From contig CM060734.1 of the NCBI GenBank assembly GCA_030704615.1, positions 7,192,001 through 7,256,000 of the forward strand: a stretch of DNA of 64,000 nt, in the 5' to 3' direction. The notes beneath the pieces were generated by a model, which made no database searches, had not been told where the DNA came from, and saw only the letters and a list, made by a program, of their open reading frames with translations. This document shows positions 11,607 to 23,841 of this stretch, piece after piece. Each line of letters begins with the position of its first letter. The stretch's first letter is position 1. Source of the stretch: Takakia lepidozioides. Its lineage: Eukaryota > Streptophyta > Takakiopsida > Takakiales > Takakiaceae. The position numbers were made by a program, and so were the translations under genes.

Positions 11607-11955
11607 TTCAATCAAGGTAAGAAAACATGAACTATATCATGTGGAGGAAGTCCGTGCTGATGCAGCAGATAACATGACCAGAATTCAAATGAAGAGGAAA
11701 GATCGGTTTGATGAAGACAAACTTAAGACTTTTAGGACAAATTTAGTGTTATGGTTACAGAAGAAAGGAAAGATTAAGGCTTCTAAGCTCAAGTCACCAT
11801 GGAATGGACCTTATGTCATACATAAAATGTATGATAACAACACAACAATGCTGCCGACAATCAACAAGGAAATGCTTGGTAGAGTTAATGCTAATTAGCT
11901 TAAGGGATAACACGGTATCCATGATAAACCACTACGGCATGATTTGAATCTACGG
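11606..11955 (+). mobile_element. Ty3 integrase tail fused to PPR frame
   Basis: From about 11606 the open frame of the PPR relic continues as the end of a Ty3 integrase: IKVRKHELYHVEEVRADA, RIQMKRKDRFDEDKLKTF, KKKGKIKASKLKSPWNGPYV and TINKEMLGRVNAN, stopping at 11896. The same sequence, with a few substitutions, occurs at 31136-31480 inside the intact-length element, so both belong to one family. Similarity fades at ~11955. The combined frame 11038-11898 is 286 codons, a chance fusion at an insertion or recombination point. Confidence 0.85.
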
Positions 11956-12779
11956 GCGGAAAAGTCATTCGATTGAGGGTAGTCCATTCCCTTTCTTCTT
12001 CTAGCAGCAGCTCTCCGTTTACATCAGTGCCAGGATCACCTTCTGATAAAGATGAGGTAATGTCGGCATCAGCCTAGGTAAGGAGTAATCAAGATCTTTT
12101 AAAGGTCTTGAGAGCTGAATTGTTGCTTTCTTTTCAATTGTTTGGCTTGTGATCAAGCAAGTTTTGTAATGTTCTTTACAAGTAAATTCATTATTCTACC
12201 AACGTGAGGAATTCCATTGTTATTATCAAACGATTGTCCTTCCATGAAATCCTAAATGGTATGTCTTTCGAAACAAAGGTCAAACGGATCAGAAGCAGGT
12301 TTTGGAAGCATAGTCCAGAGGTTCGAGTAAGGGTAGAAGCTTTTATCATTAACCAGTTGGCTCAGATGAAACCTATCAAGAAGGGATGGATAGACGAAAA
12401 AGTTTAGTGCAAGCGACCTGCGCAAAACGGCTCCCCCAAACATTTTTATTGGTGTAAAGACCGCCCCAACTGGTTGTACTGTTCTTGTCATGGAATATAC
12501 CTAGGCACCTTGCATTTACGATCTTCCCTTACCACGCATCTCATTGTAACATGTGCCAGCTCCTTGTGACCCATTATTTACGAAGCCGAGACCATTGTAG
12601 ATATTGTAACGGCCCAGTACCCATAGAAGATTGGCTGCTACATGGTCAACTTCATACGGATATACCCTCGTCATCAAGATTTAATGGGATATATCCAAAT
12701 CTGACCTCCTTCATTCTTGACATGGTCATCCAAGGGAATATAAGCCCGCTTGTACGAACAGAAGAGGGAGAGTCTTCGT
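11956..12779. other. Possible Ty3 5' region, unassigned
   Basis: The frame 12485-12784 contains paired Cys motifs (CNMCQ and, 17 residues on, CRYCNGPVPIEDWLLHG), which could be a small zinc-binding module, but I cannot name it. It precedes the gag relic in the same direction, so it may be leader or ORF1 sequence of that element. The frame at 12204-12407 is unassigned. Confidence 0.25.
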
Positions 12780-14010
12780 CATAGAGAGTGTATGTCTAGC
12801 TCGGGATCAAGCACAACACTTCCAGTTATTGGTAGTCTGTCTCTAGACACTAGACTACAATGCAGGCTAGCACGTGCAGCCATTAGGGTTCAACTAATAG
12901 GGCATAATCCAGCTTTCAGTCCCATAATAGATTCGGAAACCCGAAGTCTAGATAAGATAGAGTGGGAAGGAGAGAATATCGGTAGTTCTTTAGACGTCGA
13001 GTATTCACGAGTGGTTTCCTCTTTGTCTAGTCCTCCTTTCTCCCCACGGTCAGGGGCAAATAGTCTACCGCCGTCATTAGTGTCAACCATGGCACATATT
13101 CCAGGACCTCCAGAGGTACCCATCGTGGTTCCAGCAGGTTTGGCTCCGCTAACGCTACCTAGGCATTTGCCTTGGTTCTCCAGAGAGATACATGAAAACC
13201 CGGAATATCATGTGAAAAAAATTATTCAATATTTTTATTCTAACCAAGCACTAAACGATGTTTACTGGCTGATTTGATTTCCCACAACCATGAGGGGAAG
13301 AGCATCCACTTGGTACTGGCAACAGGAACCGGGTACTTTTGTCACTTGGGTATAAATTTGTGACGCATTTTTGGATCATTTCCAAGCGGTGCACCAATTC
13401 ACAAATGTCCTGATGGCGCTAGCACGAATCCGTTAAGGCCCTACGGAGGAGGTATCGGACTTTGAGATGAGATTTTGGGAGTTGATGCGACTCCAGAATC
13501 CCTTGACCCCCTTAGACAATGGGGTGCTCAAGGGTTGATTTTTTAGTGGCTTACAAGAGGCTACTCATTTCCATGTTTTGTAGCAGAGACCTGCAACCTT
13601 GGCAAATGTCATACATGTCAGAAAGGAATTCGACAACATGCACCGGCAAGTGCAACTTTTGCGCAGCTCATTGCGATGGCGCCAACAATTCGGCATGCCC
13701 TTAAGGCTTCACTGGTGAGGAAACGAGTAGGAAGTTCCGCTCAAGCCCACCACATCAATGCCCATGTCGACCCAGGACTGGTCAAGATAGAGGTAGAAAT
13801 AGTGGATTGCTTCATACGCCGCTGCTTGTTGGACGATGGAAGTTCGGTAAACATCATGCCCCCATCTACTTTGTCCAAATAAGGGTTAGACATGACTGAC
13901 AAATCCCCTTTGACTATTAGATTGGCTGATCAACGGAAGATCTGGCCAGTGGGTCACATAGTGAATGTCAAAATGAAAACATGAGGCTACACGTACGCGG
14001 TGGACTCTTC
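12780..14010 (+). mobile_element. Ty3 gag-protease relic
   Basis: A Ser/Pro-rich N-terminal part (12750-13277) leads to gag-like sequence that continues after stops: TTMRGRASTWYWQQEPGTF, FLDHFQAVHQFTNVLMALAR and EVSDFEMRFWELMRLQNPL. A protease segment follows (CLLDDGSSVNIMPPSTL near 13830, then LTIRLADQRKIWPVGHIVNV). The active-site motif is DDGS rather than D(S/T)G, as in many plant Ty3 elements. At least five stops and two frameshifts break the reading. It ends against the first methyltransferase-like exon at ~14010. Reverse transcriptase and integrase are absent. Confidence 0.75.
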
Positions 14011-14011
14011 G

Positions 14012-15100
14012 GGGTTTCAAGTGATGAAGAGCTGGAACGTCGTGAACAAGTTATACCTCACGAAGGGGGGCTGTCCAGGGCAGATGGTTCATGTGCCTAA
14101 ACTCAGTGTAGGGTCTTCTGCGAAGTGCCTATGTTATGGTCATTTTCCTCATTATTTTCCTCTCCTTGGTTTCATATGTTCTCGGAAAATGCTGGAATAA
14201 TAGTTCTTGCCATAGATTGGGCTTGTCTTGTGATTTCAATCTGTTTTCCATATTGTGTGCAGACACGGATGTATGAGGCCATCTGCCTCAGCAGAGTACG
14301 CCTCCCCTCTACTCCATCGTTTGTTTGCACCTTTCAGATCTTTGACAAGGGGTGTTTTATAGACCCCACTTGTGAGCCGCATGTCGATGACATGCTCTTC
14401 AACTACATGGATTCCAGCCAGACAATGAGGAGAGCTAATGGCAATCCATGGAGAGGTGCCCGAGAGAGAACCCCTGCTTTGATGCAAACTCTTGTAGAGA
14501 CTTGCAGCTGCATGGAGCTCGGGTGGTCGACCTTTCACTCTCTATAGGTCCCTTCTCATCCTGAGCCCACGGCTACTCACATGAATGGTACTTGTTTTCA
14601 AGGAGCATCATGCTGACAATTGTTTTTCATTGTGTCAGGTGCCACATACCATGCCTGCAAGGCTGGAGGGAGGAGCCTTTTTGGCATGAAGGGAGACGCG
14701 GACCTATTTAACGGTGTGCTTGTCCCACTTCAGTCTGGCTCCTCTTTCGGAACACAAACAGAGGTTATCCAGTTACAGCATGAAGGGGAATCTGACAACA
14801 AGGAGGTGGAAAATGACTTTTCATGTAAGTCTTCCTTGAACCAAACGTTTGTGTCTGCGTGGCTCTTTCAACAACCAGGAATATTGCATGACTTCTCATT
14901 CCTTGTCATCCCTTTCAGGAAAGGCTGGTGTTCAGAAACATCAAGAGGGCCGGTGTTTTGGATGGAATCGACTCTCCACAGTACCCCCCCCCCCCCACCT
15001 TTCCGCTTGCCCGTGTACGCTGAGGCAATGGCAGTTCATATGTCAAAAGTTCCATCACCCACTCCGCAAGCAGTCCAGCCGCAGGGATAAACGTCGCAGT
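14012..15100 (+). pseudogene. Methyltransferase-like family, copy A
   Basis: Four exon-like blocks share boundaries with copy C at 55241-56376. Block i ends at 14086 (LYLTKGGCPGQM). Block ii runs 14263-14547 (TRMYEAICLSRV, then NGNPWRGARERTPALMQTLV) after a TGTGCAG acceptor. Block iii runs 14639-14824 (ATYHACKAGGRSLFGMKGD), ending at T|GTAAGT. Block iv starts at 14919 and holds FRLPVYAEAMAVHMSK after a poly-C run that shifts frame. Near 14512 a one-base shift separates ETCSC from ARVVDLSLSIG, where the cofactor-binding loop should be; the GTG of that loop is SIG here. The arrangement 'SP..MQ..xETCS..R(I/V)(L/V)DL....G' plus 'GR...G..GD' is that of beta-class amino-methyltransferases. Copy A is a pseudogene abutting a Ty3 relic. 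Confidence 0.6.
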
Positions 15101-15419
15101 GCGGGGGCTTTGAGTAACTTCGACCTGTTTGCATCCGAGGCCGGTTCCTCTTCTAGTGATGTTGAGACAGATTCTACTTCCTTTGCCTCTCTCTCTCTCT
15201 CCATCCCTTTCATGAGCATAAGAGATACTTTCAACTCTTTCAAGCACGATAAATTAATTTCTGATTGTTGCACATTTTGCCACTGTCAAGTACGTGCAGT
15301 GTATTCCCAGCATGCTCTTGAGCTCTGTTCGTGTTATTGTCCAGGGCCAGTCAATGCAGTCATGCGTGTTGTGGACTTTCAAATGTGCACGGAAATGGTC
15401 CTCAAAGTGAAATGAAACT

Positions 15420-15890
15420 CTTGCACTCAGTTGAAATCCTCAACTATTAGGAGGCTTGTCGCATCTGTTCATGCTTCATTCAAACTGTCACTCGGAAAAT
15501 ATACAGCGGTAAAGGGGAAAATTGATGATTCGAATGGAGAAAAAAAAACCTCTTGGAGGAAATTAATCCACACTTCACACAATTCTGAATGAAATACTAC
15601 AAGAAATGATATATATATATATATATATATATAATTCATAAATAAACTACTACATGGAAAATGAATAAAATTGCTCTGATTGGCTTTTGAGCATTGCGTG
15701 CCACCCTGTGTTCCCTTTGACAGGGCCATGGACAAATGACATGACATAACACAGCTGACCAAAAAGGAAAGAAAAAAAAAAAAACCACGGAAATAGGGGT
15801 CTGGCGTCGAAATGGGCGGGGAACCGCGGAATTAGGCCCAACATGTTGTGCTGCCAACACAAGGCTGAGCTGTATTCACAAGCTCATGTG
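15420..15890. repeat. Spacer with TA microsatellite
   Basis: The stretch contains a (TA)n run at 15609-15632, an A-rich run at 15538-15547 and another at ~15770-15784. No gene is supported on either strand. Confidence 0.5.
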
Positions 15891-15975
15891 AGCCTGCTTG
15901 GGCTCACAGGCTCATGGGGCAGGCTCACGATATAGACCGCCAAGTACTCCCAACGGTGTCTGCCACGTCGGCGGC

Positions 15976-16371
15976 GGCGACCGTCTTTCAGCGGTCGCCC
16001 GACCCCGCCCCCTCCCCGCAAGGCCACCGGCAGAAGGCAGAAGCCCCGCCCCCCCCCTGGCGACCGTTTGTGGCGGTTGCCCAACCCGCCACAAACCCTT
16101 GCGGGCGACCGAACTGGGCTTGGGCGCCCAAGCCCTAGCCCCAACACACCCCCCTCCCCTCCCGCCCTAGGCAAAGGCATCGCCAAGCGACCGGTGGGGG
16201 CGGTCGCCCCACCCGCAAGCCAACCCGTCGCAAATATAGGCGGCGACCGCCCATAGCGGTCGCCCGGCCGGGCACCTCGCCTCATCCCCCTCCTGCTAGG
16301 TGACCACCAATACGATCGCCCTGGGCAACAAAAAGAGAAAAAAATTCGGGACCGCCAGCATTGGCGGTCCC
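15976..16371. repeat. Array of five GC-rich hairpins
   Basis: Five short inverted repeats share the arms GGCGACCG and CGGTCGCC or close variants: 15976-15999 (8-bp stem), 16059-16081 (8-bp stem, one G:T pair), 16187-16207 (7-bp stem), 16242-16264 (9-bp stem, 5-base loop) and 16348-16371 (GGGACCGCCA with TGGCGGTCCC). They lie in a C/G-rich island just after methyltransferase-like copy A and just before the satellite. Confidence 0.75.
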
Positions 16372-16499
16372 AAGAACGGGCGGTCGTCCGCCACGCCTCC
16401 CCGGTCGCCGAGAGATTTTTTATTTTTTATTTTTTATTTATTAATAAACAAACTTAGTACCTGCGGTCCGGATTTTCTATTAAGAAATTGAAACGGGTT

Positions 16500-18231
16500 T
16501 AGGGTTTAGAGTTTGGGGTTTAACCGTGTACCCTAAACCCTTTCAACCAATTTTCATAGACCTGATAATTGACAGGTACTTGTGAGAAGGTATGTCTATG
16601 TCCAACACACTCGCAAAAATTGAAAGCAATCCAAAATCATTTGAACATCGAACGATGGGTTCACCCTTTGAATCAATTTTGATTCACCTGATACTTGAGA
16701 GGAGCCTGTGACAAGGTATGTCCAACACAGTTGCAAAGATTGAAAGCAATCACAAATTCATTTCACTAGGGAACAATGAGTTCACCCTCTGAACCAATTT
16801 TGATTGACCTCATACTCAACAGGTACCTCTGACAAGGTATGTCCAACACACTCGGAAACATTGAAAGCAATGAAAAATCATTTCACCAGGGAACGATGAG
16901 TTCACCCTCCGAACCAATTTTGATTGACCTGATACTCAAACGATGGGTTCACCCTTTCAATCAATTTTGATTGACCTGATACTCAAACGATGGGTTCACC
17001 CTTTCAATCAATTTTGATTGACCTGATACTCGACAAGTCCCTCTGATAAGGTATGTCGAACACACTCGCAATGTTTAAAAGCAATCCAAAAACATTTCAC
17101 CAAGGAACGATGAGCTCACCCTCTGAACCAATTTTGGTTGACCTGATACTTGAGAGGAGCTTGTGACAAGGTATGTCCAACACACTCGCAAAGATTGGAA
17201 GCAATCAAAAATCATTTGAACAGCGAACGATGGGTTCACCCTTTGAATCAATTTCGATTGACCTGATACTCGACACGTACCTCTGACAAGGTATGTCCAA
17301 CACACTCGCAATGTTTGAAAGCAATAAAAAATCATTTGATCAGCAAACAATGGGTTCACCCTTTCAATCAATTTTGATTGACCTGATACTCGACATGTAC
17401 CTCTGACAAGGTATGTCCAACACACTCGCAATGTTTGAAAATAATAAAAAATCATTTGAACAGCGAACGATGGGTTCACCATCAATTTTGATTGACTTCA
17501 TACTTGAGAGGAGCATGTGACAAGGTATGTCCAACACACTCGCAAAGATTGGAAGCAATCAAAAATCATTTGAACAGCGAACGATGGGTTCACCCTTTCA
17601 ATCAATTTCGATTGGCCTGATACTCGACACGTACCTCTGACAAGGTATGTGCAACACACACGCAATGTTTGAAAGCAATCAAAAATCATTTGATCAGTGA
17701 ACGATGGGTTCACCCTTTCAATCAATTTCGATTGACCTGATACTCGACATGTACCTCTGACAAGGTATGTCCAACACACTCGCAATGTTTGAAAGCAATC
17801 AAAAATCATTTGAACATCGAACAATGGGTTCACCCTTTCAATCAATTTTGATTGATTTCATACTTGAGAGGAGCATGTGACAAGGTATGTCCAACACACT
17901 CACTAAGATTGAAAGCAATCACAAATTCATTTGAACATCGAACGATGGGTTCACCCTTTCAATCAATTTTAATATTCCTGATACTCAACACGTACCTCTA
18001 ACAAGGTAAATCCAACACACTCGCAATGTTTGAAAGCAATAAAAAATCATTTGAACATCCAACGATGGGTTCACCCTTTCAATCAAATTTTGATTGACTT
18101 CATACTTGAGAGGAGCATGTGACAAGGTATGTCCAACACACTCGCAAAGATTGAAAGCAATCAAAAATTCATTTGAACATCGAACGATGGGTTCACCCTT
18201 TCAAACAATTTTGATTGACCTGATATCGACG
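16500..18231. repeat. ~120-bp satellite array, about 14 units
   Basis: Units contain CAAGGTATGTCCAACACACT, TTGAAAGCAAT and GATGGGTTCACCCTTTCAAT. Two variants alternate: one with CTCGACACGTACCTCTGA, one with CTTGAGAGGAGCATGTGA. The order suggests a higher-order unit of A-A-B or A-B. At 16936-17030 a ~49-bp piece is repeated locally. Because 120 is a multiple of three, the minus strand stays open over 3-4 units (17075-17485, 17498-17845) with a 40-residue repeat (IERVNPSFAVQMIFDCFQ); I regard that as a by-product. The array stops abruptly at the left end of repeat L. Confidence 0.9.
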
Positions 18232-21166
18232 CAGGCAAACACGGCAGTAGGTCATTTGCCAGTGCGGGAAATGGAAGGGCCTGCCGCCATCGCGCAAGAA
18301 AAAACAAAATGCACGCGGATCGTGATGCTCGAGCACTCAGCTCAGCCGCCATCGCCATCCTCCAGAGAAAACAAGCACGAGTATCGTGCCGTGCTTAGGG
18401 CAGAGAGGCGGTTAGCAAACCATCCCGGGATGAAATTTTGCACTTCATTAGAGTTACATCCTCTTAGGTTTACATCCGTTAGGGTAACATCCATGATGGA
18501 TGTAATCCATCATGGATGAAAAATTGCAGGCTACATCCTTAGTGGTAAAGCTCAAGACAATAATTCATCCAGTTAGGGATTATACCTGGCATATTTTTCA
18601 TCCGGTATGGATGAAATTCAAAACATATTCCATTAGGGATTAGAAAGAAGGTATTTCCAAACCAGGTGGGCTTAGGAAATTTTTTGTTAATCCCAAACAG
18701 ATAATTGGAGAGAGGGAGAGAGAGGGAGAGAGGGGGCGCCCACCATCCAACCCCTGGTATGGCAATCCCTTATGGAGTGAGTGTGGTATGCACTCACCCC
18801 GTAAGGGAGTGCATACCAGACCCATTCTCATAAGGCTCTCCCTCTACAATGTAGTTCTATCCTTGGACTTGAATACCAAAAAGATAAAAGGTCTACATTC
18901 TCGCTGCCCTCAGATCACGAGTGAACATTGGCATAGCATAAATCAAACTTGGCAAGAATATAGAGTCATGCGTTTTCCATGTTACCTCTTATCTTGTCAA
19001 CAAGCTCTTGTAAAGAAGCAGAGACCAAGGAAGGATCTCGGTGCGATGTAGTTTTATCTTTGGTTAAAAATCTACAGTCTGTGCTTCCCAAGTCAAGAGA
19101 AAATATGGACAAGACATTCATATAGCTGGGCACGCAAGAGTTCAGAAATTACAAGTGTTCTTCAACCGATGGCAGTAAATTACTGCACATTTTTCCACCA
19201 TATCAGCCAACTTTATGGTTAGAACCGTTTTTCCAAAGGTATGAATAAGAACTTGTGCTCTTCAGCCAGTGGCAGTAGTCTACTGCTCGTGATTCACAAC
19301 ATGAACATGTGAATAAGAGCATTGGCAGCAATCTGTTGCCCATCTTTTCACCATATCAGCCAGCTTTATGGTTTTAAAACCAGATTTCCTTAAGGTATGA
19401 AAAAAGGACATATCACGTTACACCTGGGCATTTTTTTAGTGGTGCTATAAAGAGCAAACCCACATCCAAGAGAAGTATTAAAGCCCACGAGTAGGGAAGG
19501 CTTTTCATCATAAGGGATCTGATGCTGACATAAGGCATCAACTACAGGTTACCAGTTAACACGAGGAATGTGCATTGACCGGATCATGTAGAAGGTGTAC
19601 ACACATACTCTAACAGGCTGTTTTACCCGGGCCTAGCTCATAATATCAGTATGCAAGAAACCCTTAGATGTTCTTCAAGTAATATCAGCAATGTCTTTCT
19701 CTCGTTGTCCAATCCGCCAACAAATTTTTGTTGGAGAGGATCATCATACCTTATGAGGGATTTGTTGCTCCACACTACTGTCATGGAGGTATAGGGGGCT
19801 GATACCCCGTGGCTTTCCTAGACCTCTGCAAAAGCCATTAAAGGTGTTAGTACATCATAGTAAGAAAACTGGAAAATGGTAGGTGAGAGAGAGAGAGCGT
19901 GTGTACAGAAACCACTAAGTACGCTGGTCAAGAATAGAGAGGGAAGATACTATGTCTTGTCGGGACATGGACAAGACCAAACAAGGTCTTTGTCAAATTA
20001 ACGACAAATCAGCCTCATAACAAGGCACTATCTAACTTCACCTTCCATAGGCAGTATCTTACCTGATAAAAACCCATGTCATCTTCCTGAGAACACATGA
20101 AAAATTAGGGTGGGAGGGTGGGATTTCCAAGACAACCATCACCCTAGATTCAGATGTCATTCATCGTTGAAGGAGTCTTGTTTTTCTTATAAAACAATCG
20201 GGACCAACACCACCTTTGGTACATACCAGATCAGCATAAACACTTGAGCCTTTAAGAATGAGTTGCAGGTGTTGCAATTCCAAGAGCCCAGACCAGCCAG
20301 CATGCTATGTCTATGTTCCATGAATGCACAAAGGTCTGGATCTGGTTTTCCAATCATCTCTCCAAAACTCAATCAGAGTGGAGTGCTACAATGAGCATAA
20401 TCAGAACTTTATAGACAACACCAGCTCAAAGGGTATTCCAAAAGGCTAGTTTGATAAGTTAAACCAGCCCCTATGTATTTTGAAAAAGCCCAACAAGACC
20501 ACTGCTTGGTATTCTTCCAAGTCAAGTACAGCTTGGTACTTTCCAAGTTAACATAGTAAAACTGAACCTGTTTCAAATTCAAAGGATGGTTCCAATGGCA
20601 TCGCTTAAAACAGGTGTTATGTAATCTGAAAAGCCCATCACGCCAGCTGCTTGGTAATCTCTAAGTTAAAACAGTGTAACCATGGCTGTTTTAAATTTAG
20701 AACTCTGACCTCAATGTTCAAAAAGTACCGCTTGGTACTTACCGTGTTAAATCAGCATAAGAAGGCCTATCTTAAGCATCATTGGATAGCCTTATAAGGT
20801 CTGGAGATGGTACTCCAGCACCATATCAAAATGCAGCCGAAGCTCAGACTGGTATCATGCCAGAAAACTGATTTACAATCAGGTCGAAAACCCCACTAAT
20901 ATGGTGCCAAAGTTCAGACCGGTATCATACCAGAAAACTGACTTATAATCAGGTTACAACCCATAAAAACCAAAACGGATTAAGGTCGAGAGGCCGAATC
21001 GTATCAGATGCCCCACTGAAGCAGTATGTAACGTCAATCGTCACCATCACCAAGTCCTTTGATCATCTGCAAACTGAAAAAATACACATCAAGTGAAGAC
21101 CCTCACCTGTGCCCGTCCCAAAAACCACCACATCAAGATGTGTGTTAGTGAGGATGCACGAGGTGA
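18232..21166 (-). repeat. Dispersed 2.9-kb repeat, copy L
   Basis: This full-length copy defines the family. Its left end is the junction with the satellite (GATA|TCGACGCAGG) and its right end is at CACGAGGTGAGT|GCTG, where inverted copy M begins. It contains a hairpin (GGTATGCACTC/GAGTGCATACC, 18788-18820), a GA-rich run (18708-18735) and an internally repeated phrase around ACCATATCAGCCA (19197, 19359). No long ORF or transposase is visible. I cannot class it; a non-autonomous DNA element or Helitron-like repeat is possible but no terminal inverted repeats were found. Confidence 0.8.
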
Positions 21167-22815
21167 GTGCTGTCTTGGAAATCCCACCCTCCCACCCTAA
21201 TTTTTCATGTGTTTTCAGGAAGATGACATGAGTTTTTATCAGGTAAGATACTGCCTATGGAAGGTGAAGTTAGATAGTGCCTTGTTATGAGGCTGATTTG
21301 TTGTTAATTTGACAAAGACCTTGTTTGGTCTTGTCCATGTCCCGACAAAGACATAGTATCTTCCCTCTCTATTCTTGACCAGTGTACTTAGTGGTTTCTG
21401 TACACACGCTCTCTCTCTCTCTCACCTGCCATTTTCCAGTTTTCTTACTATGATGTACTAACACCTTTAATGGCTTTTGCAGAGGTCTAGGAAAGCCACG
21501 GGGTATCAGCCCCCTATACCTCCATAACAATAGTGTGGAGCAACACATCCCTCATAAGGTATGATGATCCTCTCCAACAAAAATTTGTTGGCGGATTGGA
21601 CAACGAGAGAAAGACATTGCTGATATTACTTGAAGAACATCTAAGGGTTTCTTGCATACTGATATTATGAGCTAGGCCCGGGTAAAACAGCCTGTTAGAG
21701 TATGTGTGTACACCTTCTACATGATCCGGTCAATGCACATTCCTCGTGTTAACTGGTAACCTGTAGTTGATGCCTTATGTCAGCATCAGATCCCAGCAGA
21801 CTACTGCCACTGGCTGAAGAACACAAGTTCTTATTCATACCTTTGGAAAAACGGTTCTAACCATAAAGTTGGCTGATATGGTGGAAAAATGTGCAGTCAT
21901 TTACTGCCATCGGTTGAAGAACACCTGTAATTTCCGAACTCTTGCGTGCCCAGCTATATGAATGTTTGGTCCATATTTTCTCTTGACTTGGGAAGCAGAG
22001 ACTGTAGCTTTTTAACCAAAGATAAAACTACATCGCACCGAGATCCTTCCTTGGTCTCTACTTCTTTACAAGAGCTCGTTGACAAGATAAGAGGTAACAT
22101 GGAAAACGCATGACTCTATATTCTTGCCAAGTTTGATTTATGCTATGCCAATGTTCACTCGTGATCTGAGGGCAGCGAGAATGTAGACCTTTTATCTTTT
22201 TGGTATTCAAGTCCAAGGATAGAATTACATTGTCGAGGGAGAGCCTTATGAGAATGAGTATGGTATGCACTTCCTTACGGGGTGAGTGCATACCACACTC
22301 ACTCCATAAGGGATTGCCATACCAGGGGTTGGATGGTGGGCGCCCCCTCTCTCCCTCTCTCTCCCTCTCTCCAATATCTGTTTGGGATTAACAAAAAAAT
22401 TCCTAAGCCCACCTGGTTTGGAAATACCTTCTTTCTAATCCCTAATGGAATATGTTTTGAATTTCATCCATACTGGATGAAAAATATGCCAAGTATATTC
22501 CCTAACTGGATGAATTATTGTCTTGAGCTTTACCACTAAGGATGTAGCCTACGACGGATTACATCCATCCTGGATGTTACCCTAACGGATGTAACTCTAA
22601 TGAAGTGCAAAATTTCTTCCCGGGATGGTTTGCTAACCGCCTCTCTGCCCTAAGCACGGCACGATACTCGTGCTTGTTTTTCTCTGGAGGATGGCGATGG
22701 CGGCTGAGCTGAGTGCTCGAGCATCACGATCCGCGTGCATTTTGTTTTTTCTTGCACGATGGCGGCAGGCCCTTCCATTTCCCGCACTGGCAAATGACCT
22801 ACTGCCGTGTTTGCT
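21167..22815 (+). repeat. Dispersed repeat, inverted copy M (partial)
   Basis: M is the reverse complement of 18240-20115 of copy L, starting at TGTCTTGGAAATCCCACC and ending at CTGCCGTGTTTGC. It lacks ~300 bp present in L (around 19270-19510), joining CAGCATCAGATCCC to AGCAGACTACTGCC. Together L and M form a large inverted repeat with L's right third as spacer. Confidence 0.85.
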
Positions 22816-23082
22816 TGCAATCTTTCTTATTCATGAAGCAACAGCGCTCATAAGGTGATGGGGGAAGTATCATGCACTTTGTAAATATGCAATTTGTCCT
22901 CAAGTATCCCAATTTGTTGCATTCTGCTGTGATCTCTTCAGATTCAGGTGTTGAATGCCGCAGCGTCCCACTCCACAAACGATTAAAGTTCTTTGTGGTG
23001 TCCATCTATGTTTTACTTTTGATCAATTTGCTCGCTGTAGAATGCATGTTGGACATGGATAGCAACTATGAAGACCTGTTAC
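22816..23082. other. Spacer between M and R
   Basis: This piece is not matched in L. A plus-strand frame (22872-23186) includes VLKYPNLLHSAVISSDSG and a hydrophobic stretch (FFVVSIYVLLLINLLAV), but no family is recognised and the frame runs on into repeat R. It may be captured genic sequence. Confidence 0.3.
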
Positions 23083-23841
23083 TCACCTCGTGCATTCTCA
23101 CTAACACACATCTTGATGTGGTGGTTTTTGGGACGGGCACAGGTGAGGGTCTTCACTTGATGTGTATTTTTTCAGTTTGCAGATGATCAAAGGACTTGGT
23201 GATGGTGACGATTGACGTTACATACTGCTTCAGTGGGGCATCTGATACGATTCGGCCTCTCAACCTTAATCCGTTTTGGTTTTTATGGGTTGTAACCTGA
23301 TCATAAGTCAGTTTTCTAGTATGATACCAGTCTGAACTTTGGCACCATATTAGTGGGGTTTTCGACCTGATTGTAAATCAGTTTTCTGGCATGATACCAG
23401 TCTGAGCTTCGGCTGCATTTTGATACGGTGCTGGAGTACCATCTCCAGACCTTATAAGGCTATCCAATGATGCTTAAGATAGGCCTTCTTATGCTGATTT
23501 AACACGGTAAGTACCAAGCGGTACTTTTTGAACATTGAGGTCAGAGTTTTAAATTTAAAACAGCCCTGGTTACACTGTTTTAACTTAGAGATTACCAAGC
23601 AGCTGGCGTGATGGGCTTTTCAGATTACATAACACCTGTTTTATGGTTGCCAAGCGATGCCATTGGAACCATCCTTTGAATTTGAAACAGGTTCAGTTTT
23701 ACTATGTTAACTTGGAAAGTACCAAGCTGTACTTGACTTGGAAGAATACCAAGCAGTGGTCTTGTTGGGCTTTTTCAAAATACATAGGGGCTGGTTTAAC
23801 TTATCAAACTAGCCTTTTGGAATACCCTTTGAGCTGGTGTT

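Noticed and set aside
15884-16285. Overlapping ORFs in the GC-rich island
   Set aside because: They are Arg/Pro/Gly-rich readings of the hairpin array on both strands, with no domain.
17075-17845. Minus-strand 40-residue repeat protein in the satellite
   Set aside because: The period is a multiple of three, so any stop-free frame repeats; no start, promoter or domain supports a gene.
18232-21166. Helitron identity of repeat L
   Set aside because: The left junction A|TC fits, but no 3' hairpin with CTRR end or Rep/helicase sequence was found.
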